From NCBI RefSeq assembly GCF_000159995.1, contig NZ_GG700642.1, forward strand, positions 522,395 through 586,394: 64,000 nt of DNA, written 5' to 3'. Source of the DNA: Alloprevotella tannerae ATCC 51259. GTDB lineage: Bacteria > Bacteroidota > Bacteroidia > Bacteroidales > Bacteroidaceae. Made by a program: the position numbers and the translations under genes. Below are positions 53,658 to 63,301 of the stretch, piece after piece; position 1 is the first letter of the stretch; each line of letters opens with the position of its first letter. Under the pieces are notes generated by a model. It ran no database searches. It was not told the DNA's origin and was given only the letters and a program-made list of their open reading frames with translations.

Positions 53658-55133
53658 ATGAAGCATATCATTTCAGCTGAGCACCTCTCCATCGAACGTG
53701 TCGGCGAAATCATCGAAAAAGGATACAAACTCGAATTGGGCGACGACGCCCGCCAACGCATCCAACGTTGTCGAGCATACTTAGATAAGAAGATTGCAGA
53801 AAACAAAGCACCGATCTACGGCGTAACGACCGGTTTCGGCTCCCTTTGCAACGTTTCTGTAAGCGCAGAAGAGTTAGAACAACTTCAAGTTAACTTGATG
53901 ATGTCTCACGCTTGCGGCGTAGGAGATCGCGTTCCCAACGAGATCGTAAAAATCATGTTGCTCCTAAAGATTCAATCTTTGAGCTACGGATTCTCAGGCT
54001 GCAAACTCGACACTGTAGAGCGACTCATCGACTTCTTCAACAACGACATCTACCCCATTGTTTATATGCAGGGTTCTCTGGGCGCATCCGGCGACCTCGT
54101 GCCGCTTGCCCACCTCAGCTTGCCTTTGGTTGGTTTAGGCGAAGTAGAGTTTGAAGGCGAAGTTATGACCGGTGCTGCTGTTTTGGAGAAGAAAGGCTGG
54201 AAGCCCATTCACTTAGCTTCCAAAGAAGGTTTGGCACTCTTGAATGGTACGCAGAACATGAGCTCTTTCGCTGTTTGGGGACTTCTCCAAGCTATGAAGC
54301 TCAGCGATTGGGCCGACAAGATCGCCGTGATGTCTCTCGACGCCTACGAAGGCCGCCCCGAGCCGTTTACGCCTGCTGTTCACGCGGTTAGACCGCACAA
54401 AGGCCAGATCGATACGGCAGCTCACATCAAGCAACTCTTAGAAGGCAGCGAATTGATCAAGCAGCCGAAGACTTACGTCCAAGATCCCTACTCTTTCCGC
54501 TGCGTTCCGCAAGTACACGGCGCTGCGAAAGATACGATCAACTACGTAAAATCAGTGATCGACACGGAAATCAACTCTGCGACCGACAATCCTACGGTTT
54601 GCCCCGACGAAGATCTCGTGATCTCAGCCGGCAATTTCCACGGCGAACCCATTGCATTGCCCATCGACTTCTTGGCTATTGCCCTCAACGAGTTGGCTAA
54701 CATTTCCGAGCGCCGCATCTACAAGTTAGTAAGCGGCACCCGCGGCCTGCCCAGCTTCCTCGTTGCCAATCCGGGCTTAAACAGCGGTTTCATGATCACG
54801 CAATATACAGCGGCTTCCATCGTAAGTCTTAACAAGTCGTTGTGCTCACCCGCTTCCGTAGATAGCATTCCGTCCTGCCAAGGTCAGGAAGACCACGTAA
54901 GTATGGGCGCCAATGCAGCCATCAAGTTGTACAAAGTGGCCCTCAATACCGAGCGCGTATTGGCTATCGAACTGTTCAACGCAGCCCAGGCCTTAGACTT
55001 CCGTCGCCCGCTCAAGTCATCTCCCGCGATCGAAGCGATCCACGCCGCTTACCGCAAGGCTGTGCCCTTCATCAGCGAAGATGAGGTGATGTATCCTCAC
55101 ATTGAGACGTCCGTACAATTCTTGCGCGGTTAA
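53658..55133 (+). CDS. hutH: Histidine ammonia-lyase
   Basis: A 491-residue lyase with the self-cyclising Ala143-Ser144-Gly145 triad in GSLGASGDLVPLAHLSLP that makes the MIO electrophile, the substrate-side motif YGVTTGFGSLCNV near residue 55 and the conserved SCQGQEDHVSMGANAA. It removes ammonia from histidine to give urocanate, the first step of the pathway whose later enzymes flank it. Confidence 0.98.
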   Translation: MKHIISAEHLSIERVGEIIEKGYKLELGDDARQRIQRCRAYLDKKIAENKAPIYGVTTGFGSLCNVSVSAEELEQLQVNLMMSHACGVGDRVPNEIVKIMLLLKIQSLSYGFSGCKLDTVERLIDFFNNDIYPIVYMQGSLGASGDLVPLAHLSLPLVGLGEVEFEGEVMTGAAVLEKKGWKPIHLASKEGLALLNGTQNMSSFAVWGLLQAMKLSDWADKIAVMSLDAYEGRPEPFTPAVHAVRPHKGQIDTAAHIKQLLEGSELIKQPKTYVQDPYSFRCVPQVHGAAKDTINYVKSVIDTEINSATDNPTVCPDEDLVISAGNFHGEPIALPIDFLAIALNELANISERRIYKLVSGTRGLPSFLVANPGLNSGFMITQYTAASIVSLNKSLCSPASVDSIPSCQGQEDHVSMGANAAIKLYKVALNTERVLAIELFNAAQALDFRRPLKSSPAIEAIHAAYRKAVPFISEDEVMYPHIETSVQFLRG

Positions 55134-55232
55134 CTATACGGCGACAAGCATCGTCGTCATCAAACATTACTAACGACAACGATTGAGGGGCGTGCCGCAT
55201 CCGGCTGCCCCTCGATCATAATTTGCCACCTT

Positions 55233-56507
55233 ATGAAAGCAACAAGCAAGACCCGCACCCTTCTAGTCAAAAATATAGCCCACCTCGTCGTCGACAACCA
55301 CCGCCCCCTCCGCCTGCAAGGCAGCGAGATGGCCAATTTAGAGGTAATCGACAATGCCTACCTCACCGTCGACGGCGATCGCTTCAGCGGCTTCGGAAAA
55401 ATGACCGACAATATGCCGACTGAGAGCAGCTTTGATCAAGTAATCGATGCCTGCGGCGGCAGCATTTTTCCCTCTTGGTGCGACCCTCACACCCACATTG
55501 TTTACGCCGGTAGTCGCGAGGCCGAATTTGTCGACAAAATCCGCGGATTGAGTTACGCCGAGATCGCCCGCCGCGGCGGCGGCATCCTCAATTCTGCCGA
55601 CCATCTCCACGAATTGAGCGAAGACGAACTCTATCGCCAAGCCCTGCGTCGCGCTGACGAGATCATCCGCAAGGGTACGGGTTGCGTAGAAGTGAAAAGC
55701 GGCTACGGGCTCAATACGGCCGACGAGTTGAAGATGCTGCGCGTCATCCGCCGTTTGCAAGAGACAACGCCACTCAAGATCAAAGCCACCTTCCTCGGTG
55801 CACACGCCGTAGGCCGTCAATATACGCAGCCCGAATACGTTGATTTGTTGATCAATGAGATGATTCCGGCCGTAGCCAAAGAGCAGTTGGCCGACTACAT
55901 CGACGTATTCTGCGACGAGGGCTTCTTCACCGTCGAAGAGACGGCCCGCATTCTTGAAGCCGGCGCACGCTACGGCCTCCGCCCGAAAATCCACGCTGAA
56001 GAGTTAGCCCCCTCCGGCGGCGTAGCCGTTGGCGTAAAATACAACGCACTCTCCGTCGACCACCTCGAAAGTATGGACGAAGCGGGCTTCGAACTGCTGC
56101 TTAACAGCGAAACGATGCCAACGGCATTGCCCGGCACGTCCTTCTTCCTCAACATCCCCTTCACGCCTGCCCGCAAGATGATCAGCGCCGGCCTCGGTGT
56201 GGCGCTTGCCAGCGACTACAACCCAGGCTCTACGCCCTCGGGCGATATGAAATTCATCGTCTCCTTGGCCTGCATCAAGATGCGTCTATTGCCGGCTGAG
56301 GCAATCAATGCAGCAACCATCAATGCGGCTTATGCACTGGGCGAAAGTCAAGATTATGGATCAATTGCCGTTGGAAAAGTGGCCAACTTCTTCCTCACGG
56401 AGCCGATCTCTTCTGTAGAATATTTGCCTTATGCCTATACGTCTCCCATCATCAAGCAAGCCTTCTTGAGTGGCCGGCCGTATGAGGGACTGAAAGGTTT
56501 AGATTAA
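55233..56507 (+). CDS. hutI: Imidazolonepropionase
   Basis: A 424-residue amidohydrolase with the metal site in CDPHTHIVYAGSREAEF, downstream His in LGAHAVGR and HAEELAPSGGV, and the Asp in ALASDYNPGSTPSG. It opens the imidazolone ring to N-formiminoglutamate, the substrate of the ftcD product. It starts 99 bases after hutH and is followed by an intrinsic terminator, closing the hut cluster. Confidence 0.97.
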   Translation: MKATSKTRTLLVKNIAHLVVDNHRPLRLQGSEMANLEVIDNAYLTVDGDRFSGFGKMTDNMPTESSFDQVIDACGGSIFPSWCDPHTHIVYAGSREAEFVDKIRGLSYAEIARRGGGILNSADHLHELSEDELYRQALRRADEIIRKGTGCVEVKSGYGLNTADELKMLRVIRRLQETTPLKIKATFLGAHAVGRQYTQPEYVDLLINEMIPAVAKEQLADYIDVFCDEGFFTVEETARILEAGARYGLRPKIHAEELAPSGGVAVGVKYNALSVDHLESMDEAGFELLLNSETMPTALPGTSFFLNIPFTPARKMISAGLGVALASDYNPGSTPSGDMKFIVSLACIKMRLLPAEAINAATINAAYALGESQDYGSIAVGKVANFFLTEPISSVEYLPYAYTSPIIKQAFLSGRPYEGLKGLD

Positions 56508-56554
56508 ATCGCCGCGCAACCGATAAATAACGGCGCAGACGTAAATATCCGACT

Positions 56555-56597
56555 AAAAATCCTGCGAGGTACAGCTTACTTCGCAGGATTTTTTTGC
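56555..56597 (+). terminator. Terminator of the hut cluster
   Basis: AAAATCCTGCGA pairs with TCGCAGGATTTT across a loop of about 13 bases and runs directly into further T residues. It lies about 50 bases after the hutI stop. Confidence 0.92.
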
Positions 56598-56720
56598 GAC
56601 CATTCCTTTCCGCAAAGCTGACGAGCGGGACGCCGCACCGCAAACTTTATTTTTTATTCTAACACACTAAAAAACAAGCGCGCAAAGCTCGATTTCATAC
56701 GCCGCCATCGGGCTTTTTCC

Positions 56721-56808
56721 GTTTACGCTCGTGAGCGTAAACCTTTGTTATCACGAGCGCAAACCTTTATCATCACGAGCGTAAACCTTTATTCTCACGA
56801 CAAAAAAG
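56721..56808. repeat. 22-bp-period array, family C, locus 2
   Basis: It opens with the near-perfect palindrome GTTTACGCTC-GT-GAGCGTAAAC, then repeats with GAGCG cores at 56733, 56755 and 56777 and a decayed one at 56799, all 22 bases apart. It is homologous to the array at 40695. It lies in the 700-base gap between hutI and the GH32 gene, which otherwise has no supported gene. Confidence 0.88.
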
Positions 56809-57004
56809 GTACGCGTCAAGTCTTCGCAGCTTTTTGTCTGAAGGGGCGGCGCAAAAAGCAAGGGTGGAAAGAAAAAAACGAAGAGGAAAGGTGCCGCCAA
56901 GCAAATGTCAGCATCGACCGGGCAGCCGGCGCGCCCCGCCGCAGAAACCTTGATCTACTATAATGAGCATCGGTAAAAAACTTCCGGAAGAAACGCGGCG
57001 AAGT

Positions 57005-57035
57005 ATTGCATTTGTCGAAGTTGTTCATTAAATTT
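57005..57035 (+). promoter_or_regulatory. Candidate promoter of the GH32 gene
   Basis: TTG at 57005-57007 and TAAATTTG at 57028-57035 match the -33/-7 elements with a spacer of about 20 bases. The leader would be about 170 bases, long enough for regulation. Confidence 0.45.
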
Positions 57036-57211
57036 GCATGCACAAAATAGAGACGAACGAACACAAAAACGACGAACGTGCTTTCCCTCATTTATCATCT
57101 GCCGGCAAAAGGCCGTGGCAGAAAAGACGTAATCGGCATTTCGTGATGGCGTAAGGACACTCGACGCGACAAACTCAGCAGGGCGTTGCGCACAGCTTAT
57201 ATATCAAAGTT

Positions 57212-59113
57212 ATGAAAAAGATTCCAATAATGCTTGGTGCTGCTTTATTTGGCACAGCATTGACCACGCAAGCACAGCAATTAGACGTGCGCGAGTATGG
57301 AGATACGCTCGTCATCCACATTCATAACTCGCCGAAATATCTGCTTCTTCCGATCGAAGAAGATAAGCCTGAAGCCAAAGTATTATTGGACAATCAACGC
57401 CCGAGCGACACGTGGATGGACGTGCGCTTGGCAGTTGGAAAGGTCGATTATGAAGTGCCGTTCGCGCTAAATGAAGGTAAAGAAAGTACGATTAAGATTT
57501 TGAATCTCGACAAAGCGGCTTTAACCTTTCTTCAACAAGGGCACCTTCGACTTTCCAACGAATGGGATGTAAAAAACACAGACTACTATCGCCCGATTTA
57601 CCACCATACGCCAAGCTATGGCTGGATGAATGACCCCAACGGAATGTTTTATAAAGATGGCGTCTATCATCTTTGCTACCAATACAATCCTTATGGTTCG
57701 AAATGGGGAAATATGCATTGGGGACATGCGACCACGACGGATTTAATCCATTGGAAAGCATCTGCACCTGCGCTCGATCGCGATCCGATGGGGCACATTT
57801 ACTCCGGAAGTGCAGTCATTGACCGGCAGGGCACAGCCGGCCTTGGTAAAGATGCGATCATAGCGCTCTATACGTCGGCAAGCGACGAAAACGGACAGAT
57901 CCAATGCTTGGCTTATAGCACGGATGGCGGCTATAAGTTTACGAAATACGAACACAACCCCGTACTGAGGCCTTTCGATGGACTCAAAGATTTTCGAGAC
58001 CCGAAGGTCTTCTGGTTCGCACCCAAGAATTTGTGGTACATGATTGTATCGGCGGATAAGGAAATGCGTTTCTATTCTTCGCCCGACTTAAAAAAGTGGA
58101 CGTATGTCAGCAGTTTTGGGCAAGGATATGGGGCACAACCCAACCAATTTGAATGCCCGGACTTTTTCCGCCTGCCTGTCGACGGCGATAGTCAACATCA
58201 AAAGTATGTTATGATTGTCAATATCAACCCGGGATGCTTGTTTGGCGGCAGCGCTACAGAATATTTTGTGGGTGAGTTTGACGGCAAGAATTTCGTATGC
58301 GATGATGGGCCGAAGGAAGCCAAATTTTTAGACTATGGCAAGGACCATTACGCCACGGTAACCTTCTCGGGTACGGGCGATCGCGTATTGGGGCTTGCTT
58401 GGATGAGCAACTGGCAATATGCAAACGTGACGCCGATCAAGCAATATCGCGGCGCAAATACACTTCCGCGCGAGTTGTTTCTCTTCGCAAAGGATGGGGA
58501 AACTTTTATGGGCGCGAATGTGGCCACTGAAGTCAGGGCTTTGCGTAAATCGACGCGATATGTCGGCACGCTAAAAGCAACAGAGAAAGCGCCAAAAGAG
58601 GAGAAAAACTGCTTAGCCGGTACCGGCGACGCCTTTGAATTGGAGATGGACATTACGCCAAGCGAGGCCGCGACGGCGGGCTTTGAACTATACAACAGTA
58701 AAGGCGAGCGGGTTAAAATCTACTTCGACACGAAGGCGGGAAAACTGGTGATGGACCGGACGGAAAGCGGTCTGACGGCTTTCGGCGAGAAAGCTGAATC
58801 GCACCAGATTGAGAAGGATTTCGACTTGGTCGAAGAAAAGGCCGGAAAAGCGCCCTCGCGCAAAACGAATCCCGTCAATTATAAAAACGATTTCGCGTTG
58901 GGGACGTGGGCTCCGCTGAACCTGTGCAAAGGAAAGTCGTATCACGTGGACGTTTTTGTCGATAAATGTTCTGTGGAAATCTTTGTCGACGGCGGCCGCA
59001 TTGCGATGACGAACCTCGTATTCCCGACGTTGCCCTACGAATCTGTGAAATTTTACACGCAAAAGGGCACTGCAACTTTCAAAAATGTGACGCTACACCG
59101 CTTAGGGCTGTAA
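57212..59113 (+). CDS. Glycoside hydrolase family 32 (fructan hydrolase), secreted
   Basis: A 633-residue protein with a signal peptide (about 1-21, TTQAQQ) and an N-terminal DUF4980-like region. The GH32 five-bladed propeller carries the nucleophile Asp141 in GWMNDPNG, the transition-state motif FRDPKVFW and the acid/base Glu in FECPDFFRLP. The C-terminal beta-sandwich ends VEIFVDGGRIAMTN. It should release fructose from inulin, levan or sucrose-type substrates. No SusCD or fructokinase gene adjoins it, so the exact fructan is uncertain. There is no lipobox, suggesting a periplasmic enzyme. Confidence 0.92.
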   Translation: MKKIPIMLGAALFGTALTTQAQQLDVREYGDTLVIHIHNSPKYLLLPIEEDKPEAKVLLDNQRPSDTWMDVRLAVGKVDYEVPFALNEGKESTIKILNLDKAALTFLQQGHLRLSNEWDVKNTDYYRPIYHHTPSYGWMNDPNGMFYKDGVYHLCYQYNPYGSKWGNMHWGHATTTDLIHWKASAPALDRDPMGHIYSGSAVIDRQGTAGLGKDAIIALYTSASDENGQIQCLAYSTDGGYKFTKYEHNPVLRPFDGLKDFRDPKVFWFAPKNLWYMIVSADKEMRFYSSPDLKKWTYVSSFGQGYGAQPNQFECPDFFRLPVDGDSQHQKYVMIVNINPGCLFGGSATEYFVGEFDGKNFVCDDGPKEAKFLDYGKDHYATVTFSGTGDRVLGLAWMSNWQYANVTPIKQYRGANTLPRELFLFAKDGETFMGANVATEVRALRKSTRYVGTLKATEKAPKEEKNCLAGTGDAFELEMDITPSEAATAGFELYNSKGERVKIYFDTKAGKLVMDRTESGLTAFGEKAESHQIEKDFDLVEEKAGKAPSRKTNPVNYKNDFALGTWAPLNLCKGKSYHVDVFVDKCSVEIFVDGGRIAMTNLVFPTLPYESVKFYTQKGTATFKNVTLHRLGL

Positions 59114-59359
59114 ACGAATTTTGTAGACCTGATTATAATGAACACGACTACGCAAATAGTCGTTTACAAACAGCCGCCGGTGCTCTCGCCACCCAACACT
59201 TCGCCTGATAAGTTGGATTTTAGCAAGCTTCTTCACGAAGATGCAAGGCGAAAAGGGACGAGTTGTGACCGGCGGCGGGTTTGTAAAATAGCCGAATCAG
59301 CAGTATCTGGTTCAAACCGTGGGACTGCGCCTCAAGGCAGTAGGACAGCAGAGAAAAAA

Positions 59360-59405
59360 CATAAGCCTTGCACGATCAGAAACGGACATCGGTGCAAGGC
59401 TTATG
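59360..59405 (-). terminator. Terminator between the GH32 gene and hslR
   Basis: CATAAGCCTTGCAC and its perfect inverse form a 14-bp stem with an 18-base loop; on the minus strand it is followed by TTTTTT. It ends the rplY-pth-hslR unit and may also stop GH32 transcripts. Confidence 0.88.
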
Positions 59406-59440
59406 CTTTGGAATGAAAAAAAGATGGCGACAAAGAAACG

Positions 59441-59899
59441 TTAATCGGTCGATGCTTCGCTCAAATCTGCGTGCTCATCGCTCCAATCCGTCTCATCATC
59501 AAAAAAATCATCGTCAAAAAATTGCGGCATCGTAAACTCGTCGAGCGCACGCCGATCTTTCTTCGTGGGGCGCCCCGTTCCGCGAGCCCGATTCACAAAG
59601 CCGCTGATCTTACTTAGCTCCAAAAGCTCGTATTGTTCGGGCGTCGTGATGTTTTCATAGACATCCGGAAGCAGTTTTGCGCCCACGCGCTTTTCTATGG
59701 CCGACTTTATGCGAAACGTATAGGTCACGGGCGACTTACGAACGCTAATTCGGTCGCCCACTTTCACACTTCGTGCCGGTTTTGCCTGAGCGCCGTTGAT
59801 CTGAACGCGACCATTCTTGCAAGCATCTGCAGCCAAGGTGCGCGTCTTAAAGATTCGCGCGGCCCAAAGCCATTTATCCAAGCGTGCCTCTGCGTTCAT
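59441..59899 (-). CDS. hslR: RNA-binding S4-domain protein, Hsp15 family
   Basis: A 152-residue protein whose N-terminal S4 domain ([29 protein letters not shown]) matches heat-shock protein 15, which rescues stalled 50S subunits carrying nascent chains. The C-terminal tail is acidic ([19 protein letters not shown]). Its ATG overlaps the TGA of pth (ATGA), indicating translational coupling. Confidence 0.9.
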   Translation of the reverse strand: MNAEARLDKWLWAARIFKTRTLAADACKNGRVQINGAQAKPARSVKVGDRISVRKSPVTYTFRIKSAIEKRVGAKLLPDVYENITTPEQYELLELSKISGFVNRARGTGRPTKKDRRALDEFTMPQFFDDDFFDDETDWSDEHADLSEASTD

Positions 59900-60459
59900 T
59901 TTTTATTGTAGTGGTTCATTGTGAAATCAATACCGGATAGCGCGAAACTCTTTACAATCTCGCCGGCCATTTCTACGCGTTTCGGCATCGCCAGCAGGTC
60001 TTCCGGGCCGAATTTGCCCAAAACGAAATCGACCTGACCGCCGCGCGGAAAATCATTGCCAATACCAAAGCGAAGGCGGGCGTATTGTTGTGTGCCCAAA
60101 CATTGGGTTATGCTGCGCAAACCGTTATGTCCGGCTTCGCTACCGCCGGCTCGTAAGCGCAAAGCGCCAAACGGGAGCGCCAAATCATCGACTACGACGA
60201 GCACACGCTCTACCGGAATTTTTTCTTTCTGCATCCAGTAGCGCACAGCATTGCCCGAGGCGTTCATATACGTTGACGGCTTCAAGAGCAGCAGGCGCTT
60301 ATTTTTCACGCGCAAGTTCGTGACGAAGCCATAGCGGCGATCTTCAAAAACGAGATTGGACGCCGTTGCGAGGGCGTCCAATACTCTGAATCCTATGTTA
60401 TGTCGCGTCTCGGCATATTCGTCTCCGATATTGCCTAAACCGACAATTAAATATTGCAT
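59896..60459 (-). CDS. pth: Peptidyl-tRNA hydrolase
   Basis: From the ATG at 60459 ([20 protein letters not shown]) the protein has 187 residues, the usual length; an in-frame ATG at 60537 would add 26 non-conserved residues. The catalytic His in ETRHNIGF, Asn in [12 protein letters not shown] and Asp in [20 protein letters not shown] are all present. It frees peptides from tRNAs after drop-off. It lies between rplY and hslR, all acting on ribosome quality. Confidence 0.96.
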   Translation of the reverse strand: MQYLIVGLGNIGDEYAETRHNIGFRVLDALATASNLVFEDRRYGFVTNLRVKNKRLLLLKPSTYMNASGNAVRYWMQKEKIPVERVLVVVDDLALPFGALRLRAGGSEAGHNGLRSITQCLGTQQYARLRFGIGNDFPRGGQVDFVLGKFGPEDLLAMPKRVEMAGEIVKSFALSGIDFTMNHYNKK

Positions 60460-60565
60460 ATCGTGTTCAACGATTGCAGCAGCAGAGTTATCTGCTCGAC
60501 GCGTCCAAAGCGAAGCCAGCCGAGACAGGATACTCATCTGCCAAATCTATCTTTAAGGGTCGAAA

Positions 60566-61186
60566 TTAAGCTTCTGCTTCTTCCGGTTCAGCATCTGCTG
60601 CCTCAGAAGCCTGACTCATTGCGGCACGCGTCATCTTAACGCTCACGACAATCACATCCTTCGGCGTAACGAGTTCGAGTTTGTCGTAAGAAAGATCGCC
60701 CACCTTGATGCTCTTACCGAGTTTAAGCTCGGTAACGTCGATCTGCAACTTCTCAGGGATGTCTTGGTAAAGCGCACGTACGTTAATTTTGCGAATCAAC
60801 GTCATCAAGCGACCACCGGCACGTACACCTTCCGCCAAACCTTGCGTTTGGATGGGCACACCGATAACAATCGGACGCTCTGCGTGCACCTCTAAGAAGT
60901 CGATGTGCAGAATATTATCTTTTACGGGGTGGAATTGAGATTCGCGGAGCACAGCTTTATGATCTTCGCCATCGATATTGATGTCTACGAGGTAGATATG
61001 CGGCGTGTAGATCAACTTTTGCGCATCTTTTTCGCTGATTGCGAAAGCCATCGCTACAGCTTCGCCGTTCTCATTCTTTTGTTGGCCGTAAAGGTTGCAA
61101 GGAATAAGACCTTCGCGACGCAGAGCTTTGGTCGCTCTCTTACCAACTTCGGTGCGCTTAACACCGGAAATAGAAATTTGCTTCAT
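60566..61186 (-). CDS. rplY: Ribosomal protein bL25, CTC type
   Basis: A 206-residue long form: the N-terminal L25 domain (ISGVKRTEVGKRATKALRRE, GLIPCNLYG) plus the C-terminal TL5/CTC domain (HIDFLEVHAERPIVIGVPIQ) and an acidic tail. It binds 5S rRNA. It heads the rplY-pth-hslR unit, an rplY-pth neighbourhood common in bacteria. Confidence 0.96.
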   Translation of the reverse strand: MKQISISGVKRTEVGKRATKALRREGLIPCNLYGQQKNENGEAVAMAFAISEKDAQKLIYTPHIYLVDINIDGEDHKAVLRESQFHPVKDNILHIDFLEVHAERPIVIGVPIQTQGLAEGVRAGGRLMTLIRKINVRALYQDIPEKLQIDVTELKLGKSIKVGDLSYDKLELVTPKDVIVVSVKMTRAAMSQASEAADAEPEEAEA

Positions 61187-61273
61187 TGTTTTGTTTGTGT
61201 TACTCTAAATTAGTAATTACCTAATTCGCCATCGCACGAAGAGCAGACGCCCACAAGGCGGACAAATCGGCTG

Positions 61274-61304
61274 CAAAATTACAACTATATCAAAAGTTTG
61301 CCAA
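61274..61304 (-). promoter_or_regulatory. Promoter of rplY-pth-hslR
   Basis: On the minus strand TTG (61304-61302) and TAATTTTG (61281-61274) lie 20 bases apart, matching the Bacteroidetes consensus. The leader is about 80 bases. Confidence 0.65.
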
Positions 61305-61346
61305 GCTAAAGCGGCGTTTTTTTCGCGTCGGCGGCGTTTTCGCGGG

Positions 61347-62717
61347 CTATTTCTTTGGAGCGGGCAAACTTTTAATCCAATCTATAATGTCCTGCACCAC
61401 CTCAAAAGAGATCGTTTCATCGATCTGTCGATATTCGGTAGGCTTTCCGGTTGTGCAATGCTGAAAGAGATGGTTCAGCCCCGCATATTCTCTAATCAGA
61501 TTCAACTTATTGGCCGGCAGCAAGCGCCTGAAAGCATCGAGGTTGGGCTTTGCGGCCACCTGCACATCCTTTTCGCCATTGACAGCCATTACCGGGCATC
61601 GCGTTTGTTTGACATAGTCGGCCATATCCGTTGCAATAAAACTTTGCAGCCAGGGGTTATCGCTCTTCAAGAAGTCGATTATAGAGGACTTTTGCCCCAC
61701 ATTCAATTTCGTTTGTGTCTGTTGCAAGATATTATTGACCACTTCGTCGGGATTATCCACTTGCGGGTGACTCGCTTTGTAGGCATACACGGCTTTCATC
61801 ACCTTGCAAAACGCGTCAGTCTCTGCCTGCGAGCCCTGCCCACCAAGCATAACGCGCAGTTGCTCAAGCAAAATACTATCGCCCTTCACGCCGCTGCCCG
61901 CCAAACTCACGATAAAATCGGTCTTGCCTTGGGCTGCGAGGATGAAAGCGATGCATCCGCCCTCGCTATGTCCGAGAATGCCGACCGGTCCGAAGTCCGA
62001 CTGCGAGCGCAGATACTGCAAACCGGCCAGCGCATCCGCTGCGTTGTCAAACATCGTGGAGCGCGAGGCGTCGCCGGTGCTTTTTCCCGTGCCGCGGTCG
62101 TCATAACGCAAACTGGCAATGCCCATTTGCGCCAAGCAGTCGGCTATTACGAGGAAGGGTTTATGGTCAAAAATTTCTTCGTCTCGATTTTGCTGCCCGC
62201 TACCGCTGACCATCAAGACTACGGGCACTTTCCGCTTGCCTCCCGTGGCTTGTGGGTAACACAAGGTGCCGGATAACGTTGCCCCGGCCGCAGGGTTTGT
62301 AAACGTTACTTCCTTTGTCTCATACGGATATGGGGGCGATGGCTCCTGAGGGCGATAGATGGGCGCCTCGCCGCGCTCTAAATTAAGCGGAAACGCGTAG
62401 CCCACTTGACGAAATACGCCTTTCAGCACGCCACCATCAAGCTTGCCGGCATACGCAGCGCCAATCATAGGCACGGAGATGCTCAGCGAGTCGTCAGTAA
62501 TCAGATTTACCTCGGCCGGCATCCCCCTCACGCTTTGGTCGGGACTATCTATGGTGCAGACGTCTTTACCCGCCGCATCCTTGCTCACGTGGAGCACGAG
62601 GGTTAGTTGCATTCCTTGCACCGAAAGCTTACCGCTCCAAGCGCCCGTCAAGCCTTGAGCCGCCGCCGTAGTTACGAAAAACGGCAGGCATAAGAGCCAA
62701 AAAATCTTCTTCAACAT
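61347..62717 (-). CDS. Exported alpha/beta hydrolase (esterase/peptidase-like)
   Basis: A 456-residue protein with signal peptide (PFFVTTAAAQG), an N-terminal beta domain of about 110 residues (GAWSGKLSVQGMQLTLVLHV) and an alpha/beta hydrolase domain. The nucleophile Ser is in GILGHSEGGCIAF, the acid in AVNGEKDVQVAAKPN and the His in YAGLNHLFQHC. The oxyanion region LMVSGSGQQNRDEEIFDHKP is typical of this Bacteroidetes family. The substrate is unknown. It is monocistronic on the minus strand and ends 43 bases from the rplY promoter. Confidence 0.88.
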   Translation of the reverse strand: MLKKIFWLLCLPFFVTTAAAQGLTGAWSGKLSVQGMQLTLVLHVSKDAAGKDVCTIDSPDQSVRGMPAEVNLITDDSLSISVPMIGAAYAGKLDGGVLKGVFRQVGYAFPLNLERGEAPIYRPQEPSPPYPYETKEVTFTNPAAGATLSGTLCYPQATGGKRKVPVVLMVSGSGQQNRDEEIFDHKPFLVIADCLAQMGIASLRYDDRGTGKSTGDASRSTMFDNAADALAGLQYLRSQSDFGPVGILGHSEGGCIAFILAAQGKTDFIVSLAGSGVKGDSILLEQLRVMLGGQGSQAETDAFCKVMKAVYAYKASHPQVDNPDEVVNNILQQTQTKLNVGQKSSIIDFLKSDNPWLQSFIATDMADYVKQTRCPVMAVNGEKDVQVAAKPNLDAFRRLLPANKLNLIREYAGLNHLFQHCTTGKPTEYRQIDETISFEVVQDIIDWIKSLPAPKK

Positions 62718-63129
62718 ATCCTGGTATTTTAATGAAACGCTGCGCTGCGAAGTCCGCTATTTTTATCAACTAAAACCGAGCGATGAACCACCGTCTTCAA
62801 TGGTCAGCGTACCGGTTCGCCCCTTGGAGAGGACTTGCACTTATCGTCAACAAAAATAGTCAAACTTCCGGAGAATGCAGGCTGCAACGGGCAACTTTTT
62901 GTGCCACTTCTGAAAATTTACAACCCATTTTCTGTTTAAGACGGCTTAGCCTCGGCCGACAATATCTACCTTCTCCTTGGGCAAAGTGCACGGTCGATGG
63001 CTTAGCGCCTTTTATTATTAGAGCAAACAAGCTTTCGCACCTGAAAAACACGTATACTGCATAAGCTGAAAGCAAATCGGCGCGTGCGGCCAACAAATAT
63101 TGCGTTCATTACGCGCCAGCAATTTTTTC
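62718..63129. other. Intergenic region without supported genes
   Basis: First part of the 1.1-kb divergent gap between the hydrolase and nusB. No convincing frame or RNA is seen; promoters for the hydrolase are not obvious. Confidence 0.5.
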
Positions 63130-63213
63130 GTTTGGCGGGAGCAAACAATGGTTTGCCGGCAGCAAACAATGGTTTGGCGGCAGCAAACGATAGTTTGGTG
63201 GGAGCAAACAATG
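63130..63213. repeat. 21-bp-period array, family D, locus 3
   Basis: CAAAC cores at 63142, 63163, 63184 and 63205 are exactly 21 bases apart. Units read GTTTGGCGGGAGCAAACAAT with the middle varying among GCGGGAG, CCGGCAG, GCGGCAG and GTGGGAG. All units are in the same orientation. Homologous to the arrays at 35383 and 49349. Confidence 0.92.
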
Positions 63214-63301
63214 AGCGAAGGGGATAAAAGCGAAAAACAACGCGTATTTGTCTGTTAGAAAACGAAACAAATAGGGCTAATTATCAAACTATTGCATTTA
63301 A

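Noticed and set aside
61458-62276. Plus-strand frame of 272 codons over the hydrolase gene
   Set aside because: The hydrolase has a signal peptide and catalytic triad on the minus strand; the opposing frame has no motif.
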